The position numbers were made by a program, and so were the translations under genes. Of a stretch of 64,000 nt of DNA, positions 15,233 to 24,166 are shown one piece after another; position 1 is the first letter of the stretch, and the number at the start of each line of letters is the position of its first letter. The DNA is from Pseudoalteromonas sp. '520P1 No. 423' (GTDB lineage Bacteria > Pseudomonadota > Gammaproteobacteria > Enterobacterales > Alteromonadaceae), in NCBI RefSeq assembly GCF_001269985.1, contig NZ_BBZB01000001.1, positions 1,426,001 through 1,490,000 of the forward strand, in the 5' to 3' direction. The notes below the pieces were generated by a model. That model saw nothing but the letters and a program-made list of their open reading frames with translations. It did not search any database and was not told the origin of the DNA.

Positions 15233-16612
15233 ATGGCTACTAAAATATTTCATGGGCCGCCAGGTTCTTATAAATCATCTACTGTTTGTTGGTTTGAATT
15301 ACTCGAGGCTTTAAAAGCGGGGCGTTTAGTTGTTACGAACTTACAAGGTATCAAAACCATTGAGGAAATATCTAGAGAGTTAAACATTGTATTCCCCAAA
15401 ACTACAAGGCTTGTTCGTATCTCTTCTAATAATGATTTAGGCCGAGAGTTAATTCGAAATTTTTACCATTGGCTCCCTATAGGGGCTTTTATCTTTATAG
15501 ATGAAATTCAAGATATTTATCCAAATGATAAAACATTCAAAGCTACTGATTATGACTATAAAGAAGAAGGGTACTTTGATGATAAATTGCCGCCTGAAGT
15601 TGTAAGTTTATACCATCAAGAGCAAAGGGTGATTAAGAGTAATGTTAATGTTGATGATTACACTGATGACTTAGGTTTAAGTCTTTTTGATGATAGGGAT
15701 TATATTAAATATCCGCCTACATTACGTGAAGCATTTATGCGTCATAGGCATTTTAATTGGGATGTTGTTCTGGCAACGCCAGACATAAAAGAGGTTGCAG
15801 GTTTTATACGTTCAGTAACAGAAGTTGCATATGCTCATAGCTCTAAAGATGCCGTACCCATTCCATACTTCAAACGCAGACCGCGTGTACTTGAACACTT
15901 ACCCTCGTCTAATGGTGTCACTGTTAAAAAAGGTGACATAACAAGCTTTAGGAAGATACCCCTTGATGTATTCAAAATTTACAAATCAACTGCCACAGGT
16001 CAGTCAACAAAATCAGGTGCGGGCAACTCGCCTATTACTGGTACTTTATTACTTGGTGCTGCCTTTTTTATTGCCCTTGTTGTTTTTATCATTTATGTGG
16101 TCTTCTTTCGTGAATCTAGTATTAGTAGTTCATCAACATCTAATGAAGTTCAAAGCGTACAGATATCTAATGGCCAAAAGCAAACAACTGCTAAAGCTCA
16201 TACTCAAGATATTAAAAAAAATAATAGTCTTATTAGTGGTGATGTTAATTCTAAGAATGTGTTTGAGAATGCTAGTGCTTTAGTGATGCCGTTTAATGCA
16301 GACAGTATTTATCTTACAGCATTGAATAAAGTGTATAAGGCTAAATCTTATGAGGTGATTAATGGCAAAGTAAATACAATTAAAGAAATAGATTTTAGTT
16401 ATTTATTTGTTCTAAAAATTGCAGATGATGAGTTTTACGTTTCAGATAATGATTTATCTAAAATGGGTTATCGCTTTCAATACTATTCTGATTCTTTAGT
16501 TAAGATCACTGATAACAATGGTTTTAGACTCATACCTTTTGCACCTATTAAATATGAATCTTTAGTTTCATCGAATGAAGAACAATCGAATGATTTAGAT
16601 TTGAAATTATAA
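15233..16612 (+). CDS. zot: Zot-family assembly ATPase (pI)
   Basis: A 459-aa protein. Walker A is GPPGSYKSS (residues 8-16) and Walker B is FIFIDEIQDIYP (86-97). One membrane helix (LLLGAAFFIALVVFIIYVVFF, ~271-291) separates the cytoplasmic ATPase from a periplasmic C-terminal domain. In inoviruses this inner-membrane motor drives extrusion of the phage through the envelope. It starts immediately at the stop of the pVI-like gene. The name refers to the family; there is no evidence here for toxin activity on epithelial junctions. Confidence 0.9.
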   Translation: MATKIFHGPPGSYKSSTVCWFELLEALKAGRLVVTNLQGIKTIEEISRELNIVFPKTTRLVRISSNNDLGRELIRNFYHWLPIGAFIFIDEIQDIYPNDKTFKATDYDYKEEGYFDDKLPPEVVSLYHQEQRVIKSNVNVDDYTDDLGLSLFDDRDYIKYPPTLREAFMRHRHFNWDVVLATPDIKEVAGFIRSVTEVAYAHSSKDAVPIPYFKRRPRVLEHLPSSNGVTVKKGDITSFRKIPLDVFKIYKSTATGQSTKSGAGNSPITGTLLLGAAFFIALVVFIIYVVFFRESSISSSSTSNEVQSVQISNGQKQTTAKAHTQDIKKNNSLISGDVNSKNVFENASALVMPFNADSIYLTALNKVYKAKSYEVINGKVNTIKEIDFSYLFVLKIADDEFYVSDNDLSKMGYRFQYYSDSLVKITDNNGFRLIPFAPIKYESLVSSNEEQSNDLDLKL

Positions 16613-16680
16613 TACTCGTACATATTTTTAATAGTTCATAATTGAGTCTATTGTTGATTGATATTTGTGTTTTAAGAGGT

Positions 16681-16694
16681 TGTCACTGGTGACA
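16681..16694. promoter_or_regulatory. Perfect 14 bp palindrome upstream of the RHH-like gene
   Basis: TGTCAC-TG-GTGACA lies 11 bp before the start codon at 16706. Its location over the likely translation/transcription start suggests autoregulation by the RHH-like protein. Confidence 0.5.
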
Positions 16695-16705
16695 TGGGGG
16701 TAGAT

Positions 16706-16891
16706 ATGAATAGAAATGCTAAATATGAGAAGAAACGTAAAAATAAAGGTCAAAAGAAGATAACGCTATGGGTTCCTGAAGATTGTGAAGTTGAGTTGAA
16801 ATCAATGGCTGATTTTTTATGTGAAAATCATGGTTATGTTCCTGCTATGGTTAGATCTCTAAGTACAGGTCGTATGAAAAAAGCAGTGTAA
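16706..16891 (+). CDS. Small ribbon-helix-helix-like protein
   Basis: A 61-aa very basic protein; ATG at 16706 is chosen over 16694 because GGGGG lies 5 nt upstream. KKITLWVPEDCEVELKSMA (residues 17-35) followed by a second helix fits an RHH fold: strand, helix, turn, helix. It is probably a DNA-binding regulator of the prophage or an antitoxin-like protein, but no toxin partner is adjacent. Near-identical blocks containing CATAATTGAG flank it (16635 and 16910). Confidence 0.6.
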   Translation: MNRNAKYEKKRKNKGQKKITLWVPEDCEVELKSMADFLCENHGYVPAMVRSLSTGRMKKAV

Positions 16892-17367
16892 AAATACTTT
16901 TTTAATAGCCCATAATTGAGGTCATTATCTTCATGGACTTTGATTGTTGTAACCAATCGAGATTTAAAGGAGGACGGCGAAGCCTGAGCAAGGACGACTG
17001 AAAATGAAGATTGGCATTAGTTATTTGTATACCCGTTCACTATAATTAAGTTGAACGGGTATCTTTATTTTTGCATTTAATTCAATGGTTTGCACTCAAT
17101 GGCGAAGCCATGTAAGCGAAGCGAAAACAGTGTGATTTAAGTTATCCTAATATGTTGATAGGGAGCTGAAAACGACATAAAAATAAATTTTGATACCCAC
17201 CTGACAAGCCAGTCTTTTGACCTTAATCTTTTGATCTTATAAAACAGAGCGTAGCGATATCATTATAATGTTTTGATTGTATCTTTTGATTTTGATTTTA
17301 AGTCTTCGCAATGGACAATTAAATTTTATGGACAATTGTTGGACACTTTAAATTATAGATACAAAAA
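16892..17367. other. Noncoding end of the prophage region
   Basis: No gene is supported. It contains the terminator at 17029. A locally GC-richer purine block near 16970-17000 (AAAGGAGGACGGCGAAGCC) contrasts with its AT-rich surroundings and is a possible nick or packaging signal. Two nearby TGGACAATT motifs occur at 17313 and 17331. The prophage attachment site should lie here or in ssrA, but no matching repeat is visible at the left end. Confidence 0.4.
17029..17062 (+). terminator. Terminator closing the prophage operon
   Basis: ATACCCGTTCA and TGAACGGGTAT form a perfect 11 bp stem around a 12 nt loop, followed by CTTTATTTTT. Confidence 0.75.
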
Positions 17368-17395
17368 AGGCAGTTAAGATTTAACTTAACTGCCT
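17368..17395 (-). terminator. Terminator of ssrA
   Basis: AGGCAGTTAAG and CTTAACTGCCT form a perfect 11 bp stem with a 6 nt loop. On the minus strand it is followed by TTTTTTG, 20 bp beyond the tmRNA 3' end. Confidence 0.8.
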
Positions 17396-17414
17396 GATTT
17401 ATAACACTATAAAG

Positions 17415-17770
17415 TGGTGGAGCTGGGGGGATTTGAACCCCCGTCCGGAAAGCGTCGACCTTCGGTACTACATGTTTAGTATCGTCTTTTAGTTAACCTT
17501 TAAGTCTCGGACGTACACGATAAGCAAAGGCGAGGCCGCTTAGTTTTAGCGCTTCAACCCCGGCCAGGGTTTCCATCGCGATCTCGATGTAGGGTGACAC
17601 TTCAATTTCCAAGTCCATGAGAATACTTGGATGAAGCGCTAGCGGCCTAAGCTGCTAGAGAGTAAGAATCGTCGTTTGCGATTACTTTAAATGCGGCTTT
17701 TTTACGAGGCCAGCCGCACCTCGACATGCACCTAAGGCTTCTTGAATCCCGTCGAATCCTAATCAGCCCC
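17415..17770 (-). ncRNA. ssrA: tmRNA
   Basis: A 356-nt RNA. The 5' end GGGGCTGATTAGG and the 3' end with the T-arm GGTTCAAATCC and terminal CCACCA form the tRNA-like domain. The resume codon begins the tag ANDDSYSLAA followed by TAG, near 17655, with the characteristic conserved start GGATTCGACGGGATT. It rescues stalled ribosomes together with SmpB, encoded at 54.6 kb. The ssrA 3' end is a common integration site for islands, and the prophage region lies directly downstream. Confidence 0.96.
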
Positions 17771-18001
17771 TGAAATCTGTTTTAATGAAAGAATATTAAT
17801 TTCACTATTTCCTAACGTCGAAATAAACTTCAGTTTGTTTGACTATAGCTACTGGTATGTATGCTAATACATTAAGTATACGCGAAGATTTTGGCATGGC
17901 ACAAGTTTTAATTGTATTTGTGTATGTTGTTGGCTGATTTCTATGCAATTTGTAGAAAAAATACAAAGTTAAACCTACTAACTTTGTATTTTTGAGGTGA
18001 A

Positions 18002-18412
18002 TTAGTAGTTTTGAACAACTTTCACACTGTCATCAACAGAACCTGCACTTACAAAACCAATCGCGTTTGGTGTTGATGCGACATGTTTTAATACAGCTGC
18101 ATCATTGCTTAGGTCCTTTGGCGGGGTGCCTTTTCCAGTAAAAACTAATTTAGACCAATAAGCTTTTAATTGGCTAGATGATTTTTTAAGGGCTTTTTTG
18201 TTAAACTCTTTTGCTACATCTGAACTTGCGTTTTGACTAACTGGGGCAACCTTACTGCCATCAGAAAAAGATTTACTCTTTCCTGTAAATATTTTGGTTA
18301 CAGCTGTGGCGTCAATGGCGCTGCCATTTGAAGGGTGAACAATTACCGCGACATCTGCTAAAGTTGATGTACTGAATAAAAATAGAGTTATCGCTAATGT
18401 AGATGTTTTCAT
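18002..18412 (-). CDS. PstS-like periplasmic phosphate/anion-binding protein (short)
   Basis: A 136-aa protein. Tandem ATGs at 18415 and 18412 follow GGAG; the longer frame lacks an RBS and overlaps the porin. A signal peptide (MKTSTLAITLFLFSTSTLA) precedes VAVIVHPSN, FTGKSKSFSDG and TPNAIGFVSAGSV, motifs seen in small PstS-like proteins. These lack the second lobe of full-length PstS (over 300 aa). It lies 10 bp downstream of a porin gene on the same strand, so the pair may act in uptake or sensing of phosphate or another oxyanion. Confidence 0.8.
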   Translation of the reverse strand: MKTSTLAITLFLFSTSTLADVAVIVHPSNGSAIDATAVTKIFTGKSKSFSDGSKVAPVSQNASSDVAKEFNKKALKKSSSQLKAYWSKLVFTGKGTPPKDLSNDAAVLKHVASTPNAIGFVSAGSVDDSVKVVQNY

Positions 18413-18422
18413 CATGACTCTC

Positions 18423-19493
18423 CTAAAATACAACATCGATACCAAAAGTAATAGCTTTGCTATCACCGGCTACGGCTAAATCAAATGAATTATCTTCTAC
18501 ATCGTCATATTGCAGCTTAAATGCTGCGGATGAGTGAAAGTCCCAGCGAATACCAAATGATTTAGTATTATGGTTTTCTCCATCTAAAGCATCTTCTTCA
18601 AATTCAGCATATGAAATAAAAGGAGTAAAGGAATCAAAGCGATAACCTAATGTAACCATTGCAGTATCTAGATTGCCGCCTAAATCAAGCCTGTTTAATT
18701 CAGTTAATATAAATAAATTTCCAAAGTCAGCATTTACGGCTAAACCGTAAAATTTACCATCTCTTTGAGGTTTACCATCCCATAACACTTGCTCACCACT
18801 GCGAAACCTTTCATTAGTATATTGCATATGAGTAGCTCTGATCTCTAACCAATCATTACTAACTTGTATAACACCACCAAGTATGTCTTTCCAAATTTCA
18901 CGTGTTGGCTCCATAAAAAAGAACTCAGATAGTAATTTATTATTGGTGTCATCTTCTCGACCACCATAAATATTTCCTCTGATTGACCAGTCACCAACTG
19001 ATCCACTATATAACGCATTTATACCGTTATAGTTAAATATTTGCCATGTGTAGTTATCAGCAGGAGCACGCATCCAAACGTATGCGTAACCTACATCAAA
19101 AAAATCGGAGTAATAAAATAATGGTAGCCTTTTTTTACCTGCTTGAATGGTCCAACTATCATTAAGCTCATAAGATATATAAGCCCATTCAAATTTAGCA
19201 TCATAGTCATTGGCACCACGGGCCACTATTTGAGCTGTGGCTGAGAGCCCTTCCGAAAGATCTCCTGTAAACTGCAAACCAAATAGCGACTCTGGTTTCA
19301 TTGAGAAATCTTCAGTGTAGGCACTGACTATGGGGTAGTCAGCTAAAAAGGTAGGTTCAATACCATAGTGTGGAACGCCACTTCCACTTAAAACTTTACC
19401 GCCATTTACACTGGCAAAACCTGAAATATTTATGTCAGCTTGCAAGGGCAAAGAGAGTGTCGTTATTACTGCTATTGTTAGTTGAACTTTCAT
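18423..19493 (-). CDS. Outer-membrane porin-like beta-barrel protein
   Basis: A 356-aa protein with a signal peptide (MKVQLTIAVITTLSLPLQA) and a body of alternating hydrophobic/aromatic strands (FGLQFTGDLS, AYISYELNDSWTIQAG). It ends in FGIDVVF, the terminal phenylalanine signature recognised by the BAM machinery. Size fits a 14-18-strand trimeric porin or channel. It heads an operon with the PstS-like gene, suggesting an anion substrate, by inference. Upstream are the 42 bp tandem repeats. Confidence 0.82.
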   Translation of the reverse strand: MKVQLTIAVITTLSLPLQADINISGFASVNGGKVLSGSGVPHYGIEPTFLADYPIVSAYTEDFSMKPESLFGLQFTGDLSEGLSATAQIVARGANDYDAKFEWAYISYELNDSWTIQAGKKRLPLFYYSDFFDVGYAYVWMRAPADNYTWQIFNYNGINALYSGSVGDWSIRGNIYGGREDDTNNKLLSEFFFMEPTREIWKDILGGVIQVSNDWLEIRATHMQYTNERFRSGEQVLWDGKPQRDGKFYGLAVNADFGNLFILTELNRLDLGGNLDTAMVTLGYRFDSFTPFISYAEFEEDALDGENHNTKSFGIRWDFHSSAAFKLQYDDVEDNSFDLAVAGDSKAITFGIDVVF

Positions 19494-19510
19494 AATTTAT
19501 CCTTGATTTA

Positions 19511-19678
19511 GATAAACGAATTAAATAAATTGTGCTTAATTTAAAAACTAGATAAATGAATTAAATAAATTGTAGCTGAATTTAAAAAACTAGATAAACT
19601 AATTAAATAAATTGTAGCTCAATTTAAAAAACTAGATAAACTAATTAAATAAATTGTAGCTCAATTTAAAAAAAACTA
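19511..19678. repeat. Four tandem 40-44 bp AT-rich repeats
   Basis: Units start at 19511, 19551, 19593 and 19635, each reading GATAAA...AATTAAATAAATTGT...AATTTAAAAA...CTA, with 40, 42, 42 and 44 bp. They fill the divergent intergenic region between porin and chemoreceptor, so they may carry repeated regulator sites or have arisen by slippage. Confidence 0.9.
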
Positions 19679-19758
19679 GATAAATTCATAAAATAGATAA
19701 CAATTAAAAGACAGATACAAAGTTTAAAAGTAATTCTAGCTGTTTACGGAGAAAATAA

Positions 19759-21381
19759 ATGTCGAATGGTTTTTCGTTTAGTGATTTAAGTATCACCAAA
19801 AAAATACATGCTATTACAAGTATTTCTGTTGTGGTATTTTTAGTGTCAGCAATTATCAACTACTCAGCTATGGTCGATAATAAACATGCATTAGATGAAC
19901 TACAAACTACATCCTATAAGGTTGTTCAGCTTGCTACTTCTAATAAATACTTACTTGAAAAATTAGATGATTTATATACACAAGCAGTAACATTTGGTGA
20001 TGGTGAGTTGGTTGATAAGGCTGATATCACAAAAGCAGAGATCTACGATAATTTAAAAGAATTAAATAGATTAGATAAAAGTTACCAGAGCGGTTCTGAA
20101 ATTAGTCATTTAAATCAATATGCTGAAATTTCATCAAAAATAGCCAGAGGAATGATAGATGGCACAGCTGATTTTTCAAAAATTCAGCAAGACGCTAAAG
20201 ATAAAACTGAAAAATATGATGTTTTGTTAAAAGGTTTTAAATCGATTCAAAATAAAGCGGACGCACGTTTTATTGAATTAGTAAAAAGTACTCTAGAGCG
20301 ATCGGATGAAGCATTATTTTTAATGCTTTCTATTAGTATTTTTATGTTGATAGGTTTAATTGTATTAGCCATATTTATTGCTAAAAAAATCGGGGTTTCA
20401 GCCCAAAATGCAGCCGATGGTTTAGAATCGCTTGCTAGTGGCGGAGGGAACTTAAGTTCAAAATTAACTGTATGTTCTAAAGATGAAATAGGGCAAGTTG
20501 CTATTCATTTTAATGCTTTTATTGGCCTGTTGAAGAGCTCTGTTTTAAACATTATGGCTGTAGTTGAGCCTTTAATGGAAAATTCTACACGTTTAGTGCA
20601 AGGCATGGAAAAAGCTGAAAGAGCAACAACACAACAATCAACAGATGCTGAAATTGTAAGGCAGTCTATGGAAGAAATGAAGCAGAGTGTTGGAGATATT
20701 TCAGGCTCTGCAGCAAATGCAGCAGATGCCGCGCAAGTTGCTGAAAAAGAAGTTGAGCAAAGTTTACAGCAGATTAATGTCTCGGTGAAAATGTCGCAAG
20801 CATTAAGTGAAGAAATTAAAAATGCGTCATCCACCATTGACCAATTAGCAAGTGATACGCAAAATGTGACACAAATTTTAAATGTAATCACTTCGATTGC
20901 AGAGCAAACTAATTTACTCGCTTTAAATGCCGCAATAGAAGCTGCAAGGGCTGGTGAGCAAGGACGTGGCTTTGCTGTTGTAGCAGATGAAGTCAGAGAG
21001 TTAGCTTCAAGAACTGCAAAATCTACCAATGAAATTAGAGAGCTGCTTACAGTTTTAACCGGTGCAGCTAATGAATCTGTTGGAGCGATGAACTCTGCAA
21101 GAGATATGGCTAGAGATAATGCTAATTCAGCACAAGAAACTGGCGTATCTATCGAAAAAATCTCTGAACAGATCCTTGCTATTAATGGAATGAATGCACA
21201 AATTGCAGCTGCTACCGAAGAGCAAACTTCAGTCGCTGCTATGGTGGTAGATAACGTATCAAATATGCATGATTCGTTTGAAGACACGCAAGAGTCTCTA
21301 AAATCAATTAGGGAAGTTGCAAAAAACTTACATTATCTATCTGATAACTTACTAGATGCGACTTCTAAATTTGAAGTGTAA
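19759..21381 (+). CDS. Methyl-accepting chemotaxis protein
   Basis: A 540-aa protein with GGAG before the ATG. TM1 lies at residues ~13-33, a periplasmic helical sensor domain (~150 aa, four-helix-bundle style) follows, TM2 is at ~192-212, then HAMP and the signalling domain. The hairpin tip reads [25 protein letters not shown] near 378-402 (split as [12 protein letters not shown] and [13 protein letters not shown]). It signals through CheW/CheA to the flagellum. The ligand is unknown; divergence from a porin/PstS-like pair hints at a linked nutrient. Confidence 0.95.
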   Translation: MSNGFSFSDLSITKKIHAITSISVVVFLVSAIINYSAMVDNKHALDELQTTSYKVVQLATSNKYLLEKLDDLYTQAVTFGDGELVDKADITKAEIYDNLKELNRLDKSYQSGSEISHLNQYAEISSKIARGMIDGTADFSKIQQDAKDKTEKYDVLLKGFKSIQNKADARFIELVKSTLERSDEALFLMLSISIFMLIGLIVLAIFIAKKIGVSAQNAADGLESLASGGGNLSSKLTVCSKDEIGQVAIHFNAFIGLLKSSVLNIMAVVEPLMENSTRLVQGMEKAERATTQQSTDAEIVRQSMEEMKQSVGDISGSAANAADAAQVAEKEVEQSLQQINVSVKMSQALSEEIKNASSTIDQLASDTQNVTQILNVITSIAEQTNLLALNAAIEAARAGEQGRGFAVVADEVRELASRTAKSTNEIRELLTVLTGAANESVGAMNSARDMARDNANSAQETGVSIEKISEQILAINGMNAQIAAATEEQTSVAAMVVDNVSNMHDSFEDTQESLKSIREVAKNLHYLSDNLLDATSKFEV

Positions 21382-21590
21382 AGACTAGTAGTTATGTGAT
21401 GAAAAAAACCTTTATGAAGGTAAATTTATTCAACACTTTTAATAATGGTTTTGTGATTAAAGCAATACGCTAAATGTATTTTTTTTTGTATTAAATAATT
21501 TATCATGTCTACTTTTATCGACAAGACTTAACTTTTAATTCTAGTTGTGCTCAAATGGGTAAAACCTTGAATTATGGAATTAGGTTATAA

Positions 21591-23222
21591 ATGTCGTTGT
21601 TTTCGCTAAATAAAGAAACTAAGCAAGTTCAATTAGAGCAGCATCCAGCTGATTCAGGTTATCCTGCGTCTGCAGAACAGCTGATTGAATTAATTGAATC
21701 ATCTGAATTTGCAGAGTTTGAAATTGATTTAGCAACGATCCGTTCACTTTTTTCCAATTCAAATACCATTAAAGCGCCTCCTTATTATATTGCAAAAGCA
21801 ATCGACGCCACAATATCAATAAAAGTTGATGATACAAATATGACAGCCGAAGCAATATTAACGTCTGCTAAAGGCGGTGAAATTGCTAATGCAGATATCA
21901 TGCAACAAGCTTTAGAAGCTGCCGGTGTAAAAAATGGTGCGAGCAATAAAGCAATTGAAAATTTTTTAGGTCGTCAATTTGAAGCCCAAGCGGGAGATAT
22001 ATATAACTGTATAGTCGCTCATGGTAAAAGAGCTAAAAACGGTATTGATACACGTTTTGTCAGATTATGTGAAACGGCACAAGATCGTGTCTTAAGTCCT
22101 CAAACTAAAGAAGACGGCAAGGTTGATATGCGCGATTTAGGCGCACTTATCACTGTAAATCCAGGTGCACCATTAATGCAGCGTGTACCACCAACAAATG
22201 GAGAAGATGGCTATACTGTTTTTGGCGATACAATTCCTGCAGTTCCAGGTAAAGACTTCCCTTTACAAGTCATGGATGGCACAGCTCTAGATCCTAAAAA
22301 CTCAAATATTTTAATTGCTGACGCAGTAGGTGTACCTGTTTCTGTTCCAAGAGGTATGCGAGTTGATGATGTTGTATGTTACAACAATGTTGATGTGACA
22401 ACTGGGCACATAGAGTTTGATGGCAGTGTGATTGTCTCGGGTGATGTTAAAGATGGTATGAAAATCAAAGCGAGCGGTGATATTACGATAATGGGTTTTG
22501 TGGAATCTGCTGATATAAGTTCAGAATCTGCAATAACAATTATAAACGGTGTTATCGGAAGAAAAAAAGAAGATGGTGCTAATTATACATGCTCAGTACA
22601 AGCTAACGGTACTGTATCTATTGGCTATGCGCAATATAGTAAGTTGAGTTCTGAGCAAGATTTAATGATAGATAAGCAGGCTTTGCACTGTGAATTATCG
22701 GCTAGACGATTAATTAGAGTAGGTAAGGGTGATAAACCTCGAGGAAAAATAATTGGAGGTCAGGTTATTGATGCTTTACGTGTTGAAACCGGTGAATTAG
22801 GTGCACCATCTGGTACAAAAACAAAAATTTATTTAGCACAATACTGGCACGAACTCAGAGAGAAATTAAACCATTTAGCTAATATCGAAAAAACGCTTAA
22901 TTCAAAATCAAATGCTTTAAAACAAGCTCAAAAAAAAGCTGAAAAAATACCAGGTGCAGAACAGAAAAAAGCCTATCAAAGTAAAATAAAAGCCAGTGAA
23001 GATATGGTACTCACTAAGTTGAAACAGGTTTATAAAAATAGAGACTTATTGAGAAGAAAGCTTAATATGTTATTGCAAACAAGCCGGTTAACAATAAATG
23101 AGTTGATGCACCCTGGTGTTGAGCTTCATATTGCGAAAGATAACAAACAATTTTCTAGAATATACCCGCCCAACTTATTAAAGGTTACTGAAGGTAAAAT
23201 CACCCAAACATTTAAATCTTAG
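21591..23222 (+). CDS. FapA-family (DUF342) protein
   Basis: A 543-aa protein. The middle third (DVTTGHIEFDGSVIVSGDV, then KDGMKIKASGDITIMGFVESADI) has the glycine-punctuated parallel beta-helix repeat of DUF342. NPGAPLMQRVPPTNGEDGYTVFG sits before it in the usual order (shown at ~190-212). The C-terminal ~120 residues are a lysine-rich coiled coil. Members are cytoplasmic and often adjoin chemotaxis/motility genes; biochemical role unknown. Good full-length match to the family plan. Confidence 0.88.
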   Translation: MSLFSLNKETKQVQLEQHPADSGYPASAEQLIELIESSEFAEFEIDLATIRSLFSNSNTIKAPPYYIAKAIDATISIKVDDTNMTAEAILTSAKGGEIANADIMQQALEAAGVKNGASNKAIENFLGRQFEAQAGDIYNCIVAHGKRAKNGIDTRFVRLCETAQDRVLSPQTKEDGKVDMRDLGALITVNPGAPLMQRVPPTNGEDGYTVFGDTIPAVPGKDFPLQVMDGTALDPKNSNILIADAVGVPVSVPRGMRVDDVVCYNNVDVTTGHIEFDGSVIVSGDVKDGMKIKASGDITIMGFVESADISSESAITIINGVIGRKKEDGANYTCSVQANGTVSIGYAQYSKLSSEQDLMIDKQALHCELSARRLIRVGKGDKPRGKIIGGQVIDALRVETGELGAPSGTKTKIYLAQYWHELREKLNHLANIEKTLNSKSNALKQAQKKAEKIPGAEQKKAYQSKIKASEDMVLTKLKQVYKNRDLLRRKLNMLLQTSRLTINELMHPGVELHIAKDNKQFSRIYPPNLLKVTEGKITQTFKS

Positions 23223-23237
23223 TACAGCTAAATTATA

Positions 23238-23261
23238 GAGGTTTAGCTAAAACTAAACCTC
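23238..23261. terminator. Bidirectional terminator between FapA-family gene and rnt
   Basis: GAGGTTTAG and CTAAACCTC form a perfect 9 bp stem with a 6 nt loop between two convergent genes. T-runs are weak, so efficiency is uncertain. Confidence 0.55.
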
Positions 23262-23275
23262 ACATCTTATTGATA

Positions 23276-23941
23276 TTACTTATCTTCGCTTGTATCGCTT
23301 GGCTCTTCTTCCACTACAAGCGGCCATCCACCTAATGCTTGCCATTTATTAACAATAAAACAAAATAGCTCAGCTGTGCGTTCAGTGTCGTATAAAGCAC
23401 TGTGCGCTTGGCTATTATCAAAATCTATTTTTGCTGCTGCACAGGCTTTGGCCAATACTGTTTGACCTAATGCAAGACCTGATAATGTTGTGGTATCAAA
23501 ACTTACAAATGGGTGGAATGGTGTGCGTTTTATATTACAGCGCTCAATTGCTGAATTTAAAAAACCATGATCAAATGCGGCATTGTGCGCAACAATCACT
23601 GAACGTTGACAGCCTGCTGCTTTTTGCGCTTTTCTAACTGCTTTGCAAATTTCTTTAATTGCTTCAGATTCAGGTACTGCACCACGTAAAGCGCTAAATG
23701 GCTTTATGCCATTAAAGTCGATTGCAGCTTGCTCAATATTAGCACCTTCAAATGGCTCAACGTGAAAATGTAATGTATGATCAAGTGAAATAACACCATT
23801 GTCATCCATTTTTAAAATACTTGCAGCGACTTCTAATAAAGCGTCTGTTTTATTGTTAAATCCAGCTGTTTCAACATCAATAACAACCGGGAAATAACCT
23901 CGAAAGCGTTTTGAAAATAGTGTTTGTTCGTTTGAATACAT
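23276..23941 (-). CDS. rnt: Ribonuclease T
   Basis: A 221-aa DEDDh exonuclease. ExoI motif DVETAG is near residue 22, Exo[11 protein letters not shown] near 119-127 and Exo[16 protein letters not shown] near 178-190, with the catalytic histidine five residues before the last Asp. It trims 3' ends of tRNA and other stable RNAs as a dimer. It is divergent from motY, as in vibrios. Length is normal for the family. Confidence 0.96.
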   Translation of the reverse strand: MYSNEQTLFSKRFRGYFPVVIDVETAGFNNKTDALLEVAASILKMDDNGVISLDHTLHFHVEPFEGANIEQAAIDFNGIKPFSALRGAVPESEAIKEICKAVRKAQKAAGCQRSVIVAHNAAFDHGFLNSAIERCNIKRTPFHPFVSFDTTTLSGLALGQTVLAKACAAAKIDFDNSQAHSALYDTERTAELFCFIVNKWQALGGWPLVVEEEPSDTSEDK

Positions 23942-24166
23942 TATATTTTTTTTTAAAGAATGAGTGTGACTATTATACTCAAACAGATAATAAAAATCTT
24001 ACTATGTTAATTAAAGTTTCATTTTTTTAAATTGAGGCCGATAAATTGCATAGTATCTTAATTGGTTAAGGTGTTTTATTTGGCCTATCATTTAAATATG
24101 AGATTCACTAAATCATTTAAAGTGCATACTATTTTATAATGCACTGTTTTAATTGGAGTTGTATTT

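Larger units (their letters stand above)
8318..17062. mobile_element. Filamentous (inovirus) prophage gene set
   Basis: Order: divergent CI-like repressor, small HTH regulator, unknown, HUH Rep, ssDNA-binding protein, two small membrane proteins, pVIII with a terminator behind it, small protein, pIII-like adhesin, pVI-like protein, Zot/pI, RHH-like gene and terminator. This is the standard module order of an inovirus. No secretin (pIV) is seen, so export would rely on a host secretin. Exact ends are not defined. The integrase at 1-734 probably belongs with it, with the cassette array in between. Confidence 0.85.

Noticed and set aside
16706..16891. Antitoxin of a toxin-antitoxin pair
   Set aside because: The fold fits, but no toxin-sized gene lies next to it, so only an RHH-like regulator is claimed.
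19511..19678. 42 bp repeats as a CRISPR array
   Set aside because: The units are directly adjacent with no spacers and no cas genes nearby.
20505..21287. 260-aa minus-strand frame inside the chemoreceptor gene
   Set aside because: It is antisense to the strongly conserved signalling domain and has low-complexity Ser/Ala composition typical of a shadow frame.
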